NCBI RefSeq assembly: GCF_900099785.1
Contig: NZ_FNDS01000003.1
Location: 248,001-312,000 of the forward strand
Direction of reading: 5' to 3'
From: Pseudomonas panipatensis
GTDB taxonomy: Bacteria; Pseudomonadota; Gammaproteobacteria; Pseudomonadales; Pseudomonadaceae
DNA: 64,000 bases
Below the pieces are notes generated by a model. It had not been told where the DNA came from. It saw only the letters and a list, made by a program, of their open reading frames with translations, and ran no database searches. Positions 12,105 through 21,156 of this stretch are shown here, piece by piece. How positions within the stretch are numbered: the first letter of the stretch is position 1; the number at the start of each line of letters is the position of its first letter. The translations under genes and the position numbers were made by a program.

Positions 12105-12985
12105 TGAGCGTCCTGATCAACAAAGACACCAAAGTCATCTGCCAAGGCTTCACCGGTAGCCAGGGCACCTTCCACTCCGAACAAGCCATCGCCTACGGCA
12201 CCAAGATGGTTGGCGGCGTGACCCCCGGCAAGGGCGGCACCACCCACCTCGGCCTGCCGGTGTTCAACACCGTCAAGGAAGCCGTGGAAGCCACCGGCGC
12301 CGACGCTTCGGTGATTTACGTTCCGGCTCCGTTCTGCAAGGACTCGATCCTGGAAGCTGCCTTCGGCGGCATCAAGCTGATCGTCTGCATCACCGAAGGC
12401 ATCCCGACCCTCGACATGCTGGACGCCAAGGTCAAGTGCGACGAGCTGGGCGTACGCCTGATCGGCCCGAACTGCCCGGGCGTGATCACTCCCGGCGAGT
12501 GCAAGATCGGCATCATGCCGGGTCACATCCACCTGCCGGGCAAAGTGGGCATCGTGTCGCGTTCCGGCACCCTGACCTACGAAGCCGTCAAGCAGACCAC
12601 CGACGCCGGCTTCGGCCAGTCCACTTGCGTGGGCATCGGCGGCGACCCGATCCCGGGCTCCAACTTCATCGATATCCTGAAGCTGTTCCAGGAAGATCCG
12701 AAGACCGAAGCGATCGTCATGATCGGCGAGATCGGCGGTTCCGCTGAAGAAGAAGCCGCTGCCTTCATCAAGGCCAACGTGACCAAGCCGGTGGTGTCCT
12801 ACATCGCTGGCGTGACTGCCCCTCCGGGCAAGCGCATGGGCCATGCCGGCGCCATCATCTCCGGCGGCAAGGGTACTGCGGACGAGAAGTTCGCCGCCCT
12901 GCAGGACGCGGGTGTGAAAACCGTGCGTTCCCTGGCCGACATCGGCAAAGCCCTGGCTGAAATCACTGGCTGGGCGACCAAGTAA
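12104..12985 (+). CDS. sucD: Succinyl-CoA synthetase alpha subunit
   Basis: CoA-binding subunit that carries the phosphohistidine intermediate. 293 residues. Seen: CoA-binding fold at the N-terminus ([15 protein letters not shown] near 17-31), [20 protein letters not shown] near 123, and the active-site His247 in [17 protein letters not shown]. One-base overlap with sucC indicates coupled translation of the equimolar subunits. Last gene of the operon, followed by a terminator-like hairpin. Confidence 0.98.
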   Translation: MSVLINKDTKVICQGFTGSQGTFHSEQAIAYGTKMVGGVTPGKGGTTHLGLPVFNTVKEAVEATGADASVIYVPAPFCKDSILEAAFGGIKLIVCITEGIPTLDMLDAKVKCDELGVRLIGPNCPGVITPGECKIGIMPGHIHLPGKVGIVSRSGTLTYEAVKQTTDAGFGQSTCVGIGGDPIPGSNFIDILKLFQEDPKTEAIVMIGEIGGSAEEEAAAFIKANVTKPVVSYIAGVTAPPGKRMGHAGAIISGGKGTADEKFAALQDAGVKTVRSLADIGKALAEITGWATK

Positions 12986-13469
12986 GTCTCACTGACTTAC
13001 CGTGCGTCGGACAGAGGCCACCTCCGGGTGGCCTCTGTCATTGCACCACCGTCGAAAAATCTGTCGTGCATGCGACAGCCGCGGACATTCCGTGGACAGC
13101 CTGACCTGTGTCAGTGCCGCCTATCCGAGAAAATCGTTAGGCTAGCAACTACTTTGGGACCATCTCCCCACAAGGGAAATGCCCACGAGCCGTCGGGCCC
13201 ATCCGGACCGGCGTAATTCCTGACCGTCAAGGATGGCGGGAATGCCAAGAATGCAGGAGCACCGGGCCACGAGCCCTTAGGAAAACCTCTGCTATCAGAC
13301 CCGTGAACATTCCTCTGCGTCGTTACCTCCGCGTTGCAAGTCAGCCTGCCAACCATCGTTCGCCTGCGTCGAGCGTTGCGCTGTCGGCCGCCTTCCTCCG
13401 TGGCGAGTGGCTGCGCCCTGGTGTTTCAGGGGCCTGCGAACCCGATTCAGCACTGTGGTATTTCCCTTC
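12986..13469. other. Intergenic gap sucD-brnQ
   Basis: 484 bp. Beyond the hairpin at 13011-13038 I see no gene, RNA or clear promoter. The short open frames here lack ribosome sites and coding character. The transporter mRNA may have a long leader; no leucine/valine-rich leader peptide was found. Confidence 0.5.
13011..13038 (+). terminator. Hairpin terminator of the sdh-suc operon
   Basis: 12-bp perfect stem ACAGAGGCCACC/GGTGGCCTCTGT with a TCCG tetraloop, 25 nt after the sucD stop. The downstream T tract is poor, so termination may be incomplete. Confidence 0.7.
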
Positions 13470-14783
13470 ATGAACGTCTTGAAAGGCCAGGACATCCTGG
13501 CGCTTGGTTTTATGACTTTTGCCCTGTTCGTCGGGGCAGGCAACATCATCTTCCCGCCCATCGTCGGCCTGCATTCCGGGCCTCACGTGTGGATGGCGGC
13601 GCTCGGCTTCCTGATCACCGCGGTTGGCCTGCCGGTCATCACCGTGGTCGCTCTGGCCAAGGTCGGCGGTGCCATGGATACCCTCAGCCATCCCATCGGG
13701 CGCGTCGCCGGCGGGCTGCTGGCGGCGGTCTGCTACCTGTCGGTCGGTCCGCTGTTCGCCACCCCGCGCACGGCTACCGTGTCCTTCGAGGTGGGCCTGG
13801 CGCCGCTGACCGGCGATGGTTCGCTGCCGTTGTTCATCTACAGCCTGGTGTACTTCAGCGTCGTCCTGCTGATCTCGCTGTACCCCGGCAAGCTGCTGGA
13901 CACCGTGGGCCGTTTCCTCGCGCCGCTGAAGATCATCGCCCTGTCGGTGCTGGGTATCGCCGCCTTCGCCCTGCCCGCAGGCAGCATCGGCCAGGCCGAC
14001 GCCGCTTACGAGCGTGCCGCGTTCTCCCAGGGCTTCATCAATGGCTACCTGACCATGGACACCCTCGGAGCGCTGGTCTTCGGCATCGTCATCGTCAATG
14101 CCATCCGCTCCCGTGGTGTGCAGTCGCCGCGGCTGATCACCCGCTATGCGATCATCGCCGGGCTGATCGCCGGGGTAGGGCTGGCGCTGGTGTACATCAG
14201 CCTGTTCCGCCTCGGCGCCGGCAGCCATGAGATTGCCGCGGGCGCCAGCAATGGCGCGGCGGTGTTGCATGCCTACGTGCAGCATACCTTCGGTTCGCTG
14301 GGTAGCGGCTTCCTGGCCGTGCTGATCGCCCTGGCGTGCCTGGTCACCGCGGTCGGCCTGACCTGCGCGTGCGCCGAGTACTTCTGCCGCATTCTGCCGT
14401 TGTCCTACCGCACCCTGGTCGTTCTGCTGGCGGGCTTCTCGCTGGTGGTGTCGAACCTTGGCCTGACCAAGCTGATCCAGTTCTCGGTGCCGGTGCTGAC
14501 CGCCATCTACCCGCCGTGCATCGTGCTGGTGGCGCTGAGCTTCTGTGCCGGGTTGTGGAATTCGCAGACCCGCATCGTCGCTCCGGTGATGGCGGTGTCG
14601 CTGCTCTTCGGGCTGGTCGATGCGCTCAAGGGCGCCGGTTTCGATCAGTGGATGCCGGCCTGGCTGGCGCACTTGCCGCTGACCGAGCAGGGGCTCGCCT
14701 GGTTGATCCCGTCGGTGGCTACCCTGGCGCTGATGGTGGTGGTCGATCGCATGCTGGGCAAACCCAGCGAAGCCCTGGCCTGA
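13470..14783 (+). CDS. brnQ: Branched-chain amino acid carrier, BrnQ/BraB family
   Basis: Cation-coupled symporter for leucine, isoleucine and valine in the inner membrane. 437 residues, about 12 hydrophobic segments. Family signatures: the N-terminal [18 protein letters not shown] and the [10 protein letters not shown] segment near 350. The start is ATG 13470 ([15 protein letters not shown]); an open frame extends 21 codons upstream but that extension has no membrane or family character. Pseudomonads have two paralogues, BraB and BraZ; the position directly after sucD fits BraB. Ends in a strong terminator. Confidence 0.93.
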   Translation: MNVLKGQDILALGFMTFALFVGAGNIIFPPIVGLHSGPHVWMAALGFLITAVGLPVITVVALAKVGGAMDTLSHPIGRVAGGLLAAVCYLSVGPLFATPRTATVSFEVGLAPLTGDGSLPLFIYSLVYFSVVLLISLYPGKLLDTVGRFLAPLKIIALSVLGIAAFALPAGSIGQADAAYERAAFSQGFINGYLTMDTLGALVFGIVIVNAIRSRGVQSPRLITRYAIIAGLIAGVGLALVYISLFRLGAGSHEIAAGASNGAAVLHAYVQHTFGSLGSGFLAVLIALACLVTAVGLTCACAEYFCRILPLSYRTLVVLLAGFSLVVSNLGLTKLIQFSVPVLTAIYPPCIVLVALSFCAGLWNSQTRIVAPVMAVSLLFGLVDALKGAGFDQWMPAWLAHLPLTEQGLAWLIPSVATLALMVVVDRMLGKPSEALA

Positions 14784-14802
14784 GGCCGGAGCCGCGTTGC
14801 AG

Positions 14803-14828
14803 AAAGGCCGCCTACAGGCGGCCTTTTT
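14803..14828 (+). terminator. Rho-independent terminator of brnQ
   Basis: AAAGGCCGCC/GGCGGCCTTT 10-bp stem, TACA loop, followed by Ts; 20 nt after the brnQ stop. Confidence 0.9.
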
Positions 14829-14937
14829 CATGCTCGGCGGCGTGTCCCGGAGCGGGGGAAGGGCGTCTATCTGCGGCGAAATTCCCCGATCACCGTTTCA
14901 ACGGCCCGGCTTCCGTCAGGACCGGCCAAGGACTGCC

Positions 14938-15696
14938 ATGACCGACGTCGTCGACCTCTTCGATATCCAATACCTGTGGAATCTGCTCGCGGTGCTGTGG
15001 TTCCTGCTCTGCTGGGTTGGCTATACCCGTTACGCCAGTTGGAAGGCGCGTGACACCGCCTGCCTGGCCAGCGTGCTGCACCTGTATCGCGAAGACTGGA
15101 TGCGCCGCCTGTTGCTGCGTGACAACCGCGTGGCCGACGCCAGCGTGATCGGCAATCTGGAGCGCAACGCCTCCTTCTTCGCTTCCAGCACCCTGATCAT
15201 CCTCGCCGGCATCCTGACCTTGCTTGGCTCCGCCGATCGCACCGTCTCGATACTCGCTGACCTGCCGTTCGTCATGCAGCCCAGCCGCGGGCTGTCAGAG
15301 CTGAAGCTGATCAGCCTGGCGGTGGTGTTCGTCTATGCCTTCTTCACCTTCTCCTGGTGCATGCGCCAGTACAACTTCGCCGCCGTGCTGGTCGGCTCGG
15401 CGCCGATGATCGGCGAACGCCACGTCGGTGAGCTGGAGCGCAAGGCGTTCGCCGAACGCGCCGCGCGGGTGGTGTCGATGGCCGCGCACCAGTTCAACCA
15501 GGGTTTGCGCTCCTACTATTTCGGCCTGGCCATGCTGGCCTGGTTCATCAACCCCTGGCTGTTCATGCTGGTCACCTCTGGTGTGGTGGTGGTGCTGTAT
15601 CAGCGCGAATTCCACTCCGATGTGCTCAAGGTGATGGTCTTTACCTCGACGCCGCAGACAGAAGCGCCCAAGGACGAGGGCCTCGGCAATCCCTGA
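14938..15696 (+). CDS. DUF599 family membrane protein
   Basis: 252 residues with four or so hydrophobic segments (about 10-30, 75-95, 115-135, 190-230) and a conserved-looking cytoplasmic block with HVGELERKAFAERAARVVSMAAHQFNQGLR. The overall pattern is that of the DUF599 family, whose function is unknown. I start at ATG 14938 (MTDVVDLFDIQYLWN). The open frame runs 47 codons further upstream through the brnQ terminator, which argues against the longer start. Monocistronic, ending in a bidirectional terminator shared with the lipoprotein gene. Confidence 0.85.
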   Translation: MTDVVDLFDIQYLWNLLAVLWFLLCWVGYTRYASWKARDTACLASVLHLYREDWMRRLLLRDNRVADASVIGNLERNASFFASSTLIILAGILTLLGSADRTVSILADLPFVMQPSRGLSELKLISLAVVFVYAFFTFSWCMRQYNFAAVLVGSAPMIGERHVGELERKAFAERAARVVSMAAHQFNQGLRSYYFGLAMLAWFINPWLFMLVTSGVVVVLYQREFHSDVLKVMVFTSTPQTEAPKDEGLGNP

Positions 15697-15701
15697 AAAC
15701 G

Positions 15702-15727
15702 ACAAGGCCCGCGAATGCGGGCCTTGT
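15702..15727. terminator. Bidirectional terminator between convergent genes
   Basis: ACAAGGCCCGC/GCGGGCCTTGT, an 11-bp perfect stem with a GAAT loop, between the DUF599 gene (plus) and the lipoprotein gene (minus). T runs on either side are short. Confidence 0.8.
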
Positions 15728-15743
15728 GCGTTACAGCGGGGTC

Positions 15744-15959
15744 TTACTGCTGCTTTTGCTCGGTAGCCGGGGCGGCGGGAGCAGTCGGAGCGGCCGGGGC
15801 GGCTTCGTTGGCCGGCGGAGTGGTCGGCGCCGGAGCCGGGTTGCTCGGCTGTTCGGCGGCCGGTGCGGCCGGCGGAGCCTTGGGCTCTTCTTTCTTGTTG
15901 CAGCCAGCGATGGTGAAGCCGGCGATCAGCAGTAGGGCGAGGGGAAGGGTTTTTTTCAT
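15744..15959 (-). CDS. Small Ala/Pro-rich lipoprotein
   Basis: 71 residues: signal peptide MKKTLPLALLLIAGFTIAGC with a lipobox-like IAGC, so the mature protein would start at Cys20. The rest is low-complexity: KKEEPKAPPAAPAAEQ and Pro-Ala-Thr runs. Likely an extended, unstructured lipoprotein of the periplasm or outer membrane; function unknown. Start ATG with AGGCTCC-side purine RBS (GGAGG) upstream. Lone gene, convergent to the DUF599 gene. Confidence 0.85.
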   Translation of the reverse strand: MKKTLPLALLLIAGFTIAGCNKKEEPKAPPAAPAAEQPSNPAPAPTTPPANEAAPAAPTAPAAPATEQKQQ

Positions 15960-16124
15960 CGTGGAGCCTCCATAGTGCGGCGTTCCTGTTAGTAGCCCTT
16001 TGAGCTGAGAGCTTGGTCAGAAGTTCCTCGCAAGTTCATATCGGGCCAACAATTATTCACTACAGACAGCCATAGGCGCGGAGTATCATGCGCGTTTTCA
16101 GACGTCTTCCGATCCGGCCTACCC

Positions 16125-16571
16125 ATGAGTGACAACTCCAGATTAGAGCGCGCCCAGCGTTTTCTTGCGGTCCTGCGCCATTGCCAGGTCCTCGGGCTGA
16201 GCGTCCACGCGGCGGACGAGAAAGGGCTGACCCTGCGCCTGCCCTACAGCGAGGCCATCGTCGGCAACCCGGAAACCGGCGGCATCCACGGTGGCGCCAT
16301 CACTACCCTGATGGATACCACCTGCGGCATTTCCACGGTCTGCGTGCTGCCGCAATTCGAGATCTGCCCGACCCTGGACCTGCGCATCGACTACATGCAT
16401 CCGGCCGAGCCGAACAAGGACGTCTACGGATTCGCCGAGTGCTACCGGGTCACGCCCAATGTCATCTTCACCCGTGGCATCGCCTACCAGGACGATCCGG
16501 AGCAACCCATCGCCCATGTGGTCGGCACCTTCATGCGCCTGGGCAAGACCGTCGCCGGAGAGACCCGATGA
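16125..16571 (+). CDS. Hotdog thioesterase, PaaI family
   Basis: 148 residues. The PaaI/4HBT signature IHGGAITTLMDTTCG has His55-Gly56-Gly57 and the likely catalytic Asp64; RIDYMHPAEPNKDVYG forms the second conserved block. Probably hydrolyses an acyl-CoA; substrate cannot be inferred. The gene overlaps the next one by 4 nt (ATGA), and the second gene is a diverged member of the same fold, so the two products may form a hetero-oligomer. Confidence 0.9.
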   Translation: MSDNSRLERAQRFLAVLRHCQVLGLSVHAADEKGLTLRLPYSEAIVGNPETGGIHGGAITTLMDTTCGISTVCVLPQFEICPTLDLRIDYMHPAEPNKDVYGFAECYRVTPNVIFTRGIAYQDDPEQPIAHVVGTFMRLGKTVAGETR

Positions 16572-17014
16572 GCGCGCCGAGCATCGAGGAACTGCTGCGA
16601 CTGGCCAAGCAGAACAGCGACTACAGCGCGCTGCTGGACCGGGTGCCCTATGCCCGCCTGCTGGGCATGCGCTGCCTGAACCTGGGGGACGAGGTGTTCT
16701 TTCACCTGCCGGCCAACCCCGACAACATCGGCAACCCGACCCTGCCGGCGCTGCACGGCGGCGTCATCGCCGGCTTCATGGAACATTCGGCCATGCTTCA
16801 TCTGCTGATGTTCATGGGCGTTCCGCAGTTGCCGAAGATCATCGACTTCTCCATCGACTACCTGCGTGCCGGACATTTCCGCGACACCTATGCCCAGTGC
16901 CAGGTCTGGCGGCAGGGCCGGCGCGTGGCGAATGTCGCCATCACTGCCTGGCAGACCAACCGCGCCGAGCCGATCGCCACCGCCCGCGCGCACTTCAAGG
17001 TCGACGGGGCCTGA
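16568..17014 (+). CDS. Second hotdog thioesterase-like protein
   Basis: 148 residues, same hotdog pattern as its upstream neighbour: LHGGVIAGFMEHSAML with His63-Gly64-Gly65, but Glu72 where the neighbour has the catalytic Asp, followed by IIDFSIDYLRAGHFRDTYAQ and a C-terminal RAHFK strand. The ATG overlaps the previous stop (ATGA), so translation is coupled. The Glu substitution may change or abolish activity. A longer open frame upstream is only the shadow of the first thioesterase gene. Confidence 0.88.
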   Translation: MSAPSIEELLRLAKQNSDYSALLDRVPYARLLGMRCLNLGDEVFFHLPANPDNIGNPTLPALHGGVIAGFMEHSAMLHLLMFMGVPQLPKIIDFSIDYLRAGHFRDTYAQCQVWRQGRRVANVAITAWQTNRAEPIATARAHFKVDGA

Positions 17015-17026
17015 CGGGCGCACGGC

Positions 17027-18265
17027 ATGGACACGCTGCTGATTCTCGGCGGGCTGCTGCTGATCCTCTGCGGCTACGCCTGGCTGGTCATGCTGGCCTT
17101 CGAGCGCGGCTTGCTCTGGGGCCTGGCCTGTCTGCTGCCGCCCTTGGCGCCGGTGTTTCTCCTGCGCCACTGGGCGCGCGGGCGCAAGGCGCTGGTGCTG
17201 GGCGCGCTGGGATTCATTCCGCTGGTGGTCGGCCTGGCCATGTTGGCCAGCGAGGATGGCGCCAGGCTGCAGGCGATCCTGTCGATGAAGTGGCTGAACA
17301 GCGCGCCAGCGGAGGTTCCCGAGCTGGCCATCGCGCTGCGCTGTGAACTCAATGGCCAGGCTTTCGCGCCGCAGCAGGCCGAGTTGATCGGTGGCGTGCT
17401 GAGCCTGCGCGAGGGCGAGGATTTCTATGCCCACCGCGAGCTGCAACTGCGCCTGCACGGCGAGGTCAACGGGCCGCTGCGCCTGGACGTGCTGCCGGAA
17501 GACAGCGGCCGCCTGCCCGACGTGGAAATCAGCTGGCTGGCGCCGGGCCATGACCTGCCCGAAGCCCTGCGCCTGCGCAGCGGCTACACCCTGCACCTGG
17601 ACCTGAGGCCGGAAGCGCCGAACCGCATGATCGGTGCATTCCACCTGGTGCTGCCGGCGCAATACCGGACCACCCTGAGCGGGCAGATCGAGCTGTACAC
17701 CGACCGTCTGCGCTACCGCGACGGCCAGGTCGACACCCGTTACGACTCGATGGATACCCTGACCTACGTGGTGCGCGACTACCTGCAGCGGCGTTTCGCC
17801 GGCAGCCGGATCGACCTGGCGTCCCTGCCGCGTCAGGACTTGCAGCGCCATGAAGTGCACCTGTCGGTGGACTTCACCCAGGACGGCCGGCCGCAGAGCC
17901 TGCCGCTGACGCTGTCTCGCAGCGACAACCGTGGCTGGGCGGTCGGCGACGACCACTACCCGAAGCGCGCGGCACAGCCGAGCGCGGCAAGCCCGCTGGC
18001 CACCCCCCAGGCGGCGCCCGTCGCCGAAACCCAGGGCAGCGCTGGCGGCGCCCTGAGTCTGGAGCGGTTGCTGGCCACTCCGCAGCGCTACCTCAATCGC
18101 GGCATGCGCGTGACCACCGAGCGCGGGCGTACCGCCGAGGGCATTTTCACCGGCCTCGACCAGGACGGCCGCATCGTCATCCGCCACTCCCTGAGCGGCG
18201 CGGGAGAGGCGAGCTACAGCCTGCGGCCGAGTGAAATCGTCGACATCGAGCTGCTCGCGCCCTGA
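17027..18265 (+). CDS. Membrane-anchored protein of unknown function
   Basis: 412 residues. Three hydrophobic N-terminal segments (about 3-22, 25-48 and 60-80) separated by an Arg-rich turn (HWARGRKALVL), then a long soluble part rich in beta strands. A Pro/Ala/Gln linker near 310-335 leads to a C-terminal ~65-residue domain (NRGMRVTTERGRTAEGIFTGLD, RIVIRHSL, SEIVDIELL) whose strand pattern recalls an Sm-like barrel. Pseudomonas homologues are annotated as hypothetical as far as I recall. It follows the thioesterase pair by 12 nt and probably shares its transcript. Confidence 0.8.
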   Translation: MDTLLILGGLLLILCGYAWLVMLAFERGLLWGLACLLPPLAPVFLLRHWARGRKALVLGALGFIPLVVGLAMLASEDGARLQAILSMKWLNSAPAEVPELAIALRCELNGQAFAPQQAELIGGVLSLREGEDFYAHRELQLRLHGEVNGPLRLDVLPEDSGRLPDVEISWLAPGHDLPEALRLRSGYTLHLDLRPEAPNRMIGAFHLVLPAQYRTTLSGQIELYTDRLRYRDGQVDTRYDSMDTLTYVVRDYLQRRFAGSRIDLASLPRQDLQRHEVHLSVDFTQDGRPQSLPLTLSRSDNRGWAVGDDHYPKRAAQPSAASPLATPQAAPVAETQGSAGGALSLERLLATPQRYLNRGMRVTTERGRTAEGIFTGLDQDGRIVIRHSLSGAGEASYSLRPSEIVDIELLAP

Positions 18266-18294
18266 CCGCTGCTCCACGGGTTTGTGGCCAAGCG

Positions 18295-18322
18295 CTTGAA
18301 ATCCTTCAAGAAGCCCCCATCT
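18295..18322 (+). promoter_or_regulatory. Sigma-32 (heat-shock) promoter of htpG
   Basis: CTTGAAA (18295-18301), 13-nt spacer, CCCCATCT (18315-18322): an exact match to the RpoH consensus CTTGAAA-N13-CCCCATnT, about 53 nt upstream of the htpG start. Confidence 0.9.
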
Positions 18323-18374
18323 CGCAGACATCCGCCGCCCGACGCGGCTTTTGTCATCCTCGGAGCGAGAACCA

Positions 18375-20279
18375 ATGAGCGTGGAGACTCAAAAAGAAAC
18401 CCTGGGTTTTCAGACCGAAGTGAAGCAACTGCTTCACCTGATGATCCATTCCCTGTACTCGAATAAGGAAATCTTCCTCCGCGAGCTGATTTCCAACGCC
18501 TCCGACGCAGCCGACAAGCTGCGCTTCGAGGCCCTCGCCAAGCCGGAGCTGCTCGAAGGCGGCGCCGAGCTGAAGATTCGCCTGAGCTTCGACAAGGAGG
18601 CGCGCACCGTCACCCTCGAAGACAACGGCATCGGCATGAACCGCGAGGAAGTCATCGCGCACCTGGGCACCATCGCCAAGTCCGGCACCGCTGATTTCCT
18701 GAAGAACCTGTCGGGCGACCAGAAAAAGGATTCGCACCTGATCGGCCAGTTCGGCGTGGGCTTCTACAGCGCCTTCATCGTCGCCGACAAGGTCGATGTC
18801 TTCAGCCGTCGCGCCGGCACTCCGGCCAGCGAAGGCGTGCACTGGTCGTCGCAAGGCGAGGGCGAATTCGAAGTCGCCACCGTCGACAAGCCCGAACGCG
18901 GCACGCGCATCGTCCTGCACCTGAAGGCGGGCGAAGAAGAGTTCGCCGATGGCTGGCGCCTGCGCAACATCGTCAAGAAGTACTCCGACCACATCGCCCT
19001 GCCCATCGAATTGCCGAAAGAGTTCCACGGCGAGGAGAAGGACAAGCCGGCCGAGCCGGAGTGGGAAGTGGTCAACCGCGCCAGCGCCCTCTGGACCCGT
19101 CCGCGTACCGAGATCAAGGACGAGGAATACCAGGAGTTCTACAAGCACACCGCGCATGACTTCGAGAATCCGCTGAGCTGGAGCCACAACAAGGTCGAAG
19201 GCAAGCTGGAATACACCTCGCTGCTCTACGTGCCGGGCCGCGCGCCGTTCGACCTGTACCACCGCGAAGCGCCGCGCGGCCTGAAGCTGTACGTGCAGCG
19301 CGTGTTCATCATGGACCAGGCCGAGCAGTTCCTGCCGCTGTACCTGCGCTTCATCAAGGGCGTGGTGGACTCCAACGACCTGTCGTTGAACGTCTCCCGG
19401 GAAATCCTCCAGTCCGGCCCGGTGATCGACTCGATGAAGTCGGCGCTGACCAAGCGCGTGCTGGACATGCTGGAGAAACTGGCCGCCAACGAGCCGGAGA
19501 AGTACAAGGGCTTCTGGAGCAACTTCGGCCAGGTGCTCAAGGAAGGTCCGGCGGAAGACTTCGCCAACAAGGAGAAGATCGCCGGCCTGCTGCGCTTCGC
19601 CTCGACCCAGGACGAGTCCGGCGCGCAGAGCGTGTCCCTGGCCGACTACCTGGGCCGGGTCAAGGAAGGCCAGGACAAGATCTACTACCTCACCGGCGAG
19701 AGCTACGCGCAGGTGAAGAACAGCCCGCACCTGGAAGTCTTCCGCAAGAAAGGCATCGAAGTGCTGCTGCTCACCGACCGCATCGACGAGTGGCTGATGA
19801 GCTACCTGACCGAGTTCGACGGCAAGCAACTGGTCGATGTCGCCCGCGGCGACCTGGACCTGGGCAGCCTGGACTCGGAAGAGGACAAGAAGGCCCAGGA
19901 AGAAGTGGCCAAGGCCAAAGAGGGCCTGGTCGAGCGTCTGAAGGCCGCGCTGGGTGACGAAGTCGCCGAGGTGCGCGTGTCCCATCGCCTGACCGATTCG
20001 CCGGCGATCCTCGCCATCGGCGAGGCCGACCTCGGCCTGCAGATGCGCCAGATCCTCGAAGCCAGCGGACAGAAGGTGCCCGAGTCGAAGCCGATCTTCG
20101 AGTTCAACCCGAGCCACCCGCTGATCGAGAAGCTCGATGCCGAGCCCGACGAGGATCGCTTCGGCGAGCTGAGCCACATCCTCTTCGACCAGGCCGCGCT
20201 GGCCGCCGGCGACAGCCTCAAGGACCCGGCCGCCTATGTGCGCCGGCTGAACAAGCTGTTGGTGGAATTGTCCGCCTGA
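18375..20279 (+). CDS. htpG: Hsp90 chaperone HtpG
   Basis: ATP-dependent cytosolic chaperone. 634 residues: GHKL ATPase domain ([21 protein letters not shown] near 27-47, [10 protein letters not shown] near 80, GTIAKSGT near 95, [15 protein letters not shown] near 118), middle client-binding domain ([10 protein letters not shown] near 305, NVSREILQ near 342) and C-terminal dimerisation domain. The start is ATG 18375 ([20 protein letters not shown]); the open frame begins 8 codons earlier but has no better RBS. Heat-shock control by the sigma-32 promoter just upstream. Ends in a strong terminator. Confidence 0.98.
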   Translation: MSVETQKETLGFQTEVKQLLHLMIHSLYSNKEIFLRELISNASDAADKLRFEALAKPELLEGGAELKIRLSFDKEARTVTLEDNGIGMNREEVIAHLGTIAKSGTADFLKNLSGDQKKDSHLIGQFGVGFYSAFIVADKVDVFSRRAGTPASEGVHWSSQGEGEFEVATVDKPERGTRIVLHLKAGEEEFADGWRLRNIVKKYSDHIALPIELPKEFHGEEKDKPAEPEWEVVNRASALWTRPRTEIKDEEYQEFYKHTAHDFENPLSWSHNKVEGKLEYTSLLYVPGRAPFDLYHREAPRGLKLYVQRVFIMDQAEQFLPLYLRFIKGVVDSNDLSLNVSREILQSGPVIDSMKSALTKRVLDMLEKLAANEPEKYKGFWSNFGQVLKEGPAEDFANKEKIAGLLRFASTQDESGAQSVSLADYLGRVKEGQDKIYYLTGESYAQVKNSPHLEVFRKKGIEVLLLTDRIDEWLMSYLTEFDGKQLVDVARGDLDLGSLDSEEDKKAQEEVAKAKEGLVERLKAALGDEVAEVRVSHRLTDSPAILAIGEADLGLQMRQILEASGQKVPESKPIFEFNPSHPLIEKLDAEPDEDRFGELSHILFDQAALAAGDSLKDPAAYVRRLNKLLVELSA

Positions 20280-20291
20280 GTGCCCGCCTCA

Positions 20292-20325
20292 CACAAAGCC
20301 CGCTGATGCGGGCTTTGTGCTTTTC
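20292..20325 (+). terminator. Rho-independent terminator of htpG
   Basis: 12-bp perfect stem CACAAAGCCCGC/GCGGGCTTTGTG, TGAT loop, then CTTTTCC, 12 nt after the htpG stop. Confidence 0.9.
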
Positions 20326-20351
20326 CTACCCACTGCAGAAGGAAATCCCGC

Positions 20352-21083
20352 ATGAGCCAGATCAGTGTCCAGCCCGTCGCCTACGCGGTGGACGGCGAGC
20401 CTTTCGAGGCGCAACTGGTGTTCGATGCGTCCAGCAACGTGCCGCGTCCCGGCCTGCTGATGGCGCCCAACTGGATGGGGGTCAGCCAGGGGGCGCTGGA
20501 CATCGCCCGGCAGGTCGCCGGCCATGGCTACGTGGTGCTGGTCGCCGATCTCTATGGCCAGCGCGTACGACCGCGCAACGGCGACGAAGCCGGCGCCGCC
20601 ATGATGCCGCTGAAGAATGATCGCGCGCTGCTGCGCAAGCGCATGCAGGCCGCGCTCGAGGCCCTGCAAGGGCAGATCGGCAAGGCGCCGATCGACGCCG
20701 ACAAGCTGGCCAGCTTCGGCTTCTGCTTCGGCGGCTGCTGCGCCCTGGAGCTGGCCCGCGCTGGCGCGCCGCTGGCGGCCTTCGTCTCCTTCCACGGCAC
20801 CCTGGATACGCCCGAGCCGGCCGACGCGAAGAACATCAAGGGCGCGCTGCTGGTCCTCGATGGCGCCTCCGATCCGCTGGTGCCGCGCGATCAGTTGATC
20901 GACTTCGCCAAGGAAATGACCGACGCCGGCGTGGATTGGCAGCTCACCAGCTACGGCGGCGCGGTGCATTCCTTCACCGACCCCAACGCGCAGGTCGCCG
21001 GGAAGATGCAGTACGACGCCAAGGTCGCCCGTCGCGCCTTCCAGGCCATGTACGACCTGCTCGACGAGCGCTTCGGCGAGTAA
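20352..21083 (+). CDS. Dienelactone hydrolase family protein
   Basis: 243-residue alpha/beta hydrolase. The nucleophile elbow GFCFGGC has Cys125 instead of the usual Ser, as in true dienelactone hydrolases; LDGASDPLVP carries the Asp and GGAVHSFTDP the His of the triad. No signal peptide. It sits between htpG and the sugar permease with terminators on both sides, so it is probably monocistronic. No aromatic-degradation genes are nearby, so the natural substrate is open. Confidence 0.92.
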   Translation: MSQISVQPVAYAVDGEPFEAQLVFDASSNVPRPGLLMAPNWMGVSQGALDIARQVAGHGYVVLVADLYGQRVRPRNGDEAGAAMMPLKNDRALLRKRMQAALEALQGQIGKAPIDADKLASFGFCFGGCCALELARAGAPLAAFVSFHGTLDTPEPADAKNIKGALLVLDGASDPLVPRDQLIDFAKEMTDAGVDWQLTSYGGAVHSFTDPNAQVAGKMQYDAKVARRAFQAMYDLLDERFGE

Positions 21084-21104
21084 CGCCGGGCGTTTCGCGA
21101 TGGC

Positions 21105-21138
21105 ATGAAAAAGCCCGGCATTGGCCGGGCTTTTTCAT
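21105..21138. terminator. Bidirectional terminator between convergent genes
   Basis: 15-bp perfect stem ATGAAAAAGCCCGGC/GCCGGGCTTTTTCAT with an ATTG loop. The A-rich and T-rich stem edges make it work in both directions, for the hydrolase gene (plus) and the permease gene (minus). Confidence 0.9.
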
Positions 21139-21156
21139 TGCGCTGGGCCGCGTGCG

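Noticed and set aside
13334-14230. 298-residue plus-strand open frame overlapping brnQ
   Set aside because: Arg/Gly/His-rich out-of-frame reading of the transporter gene.
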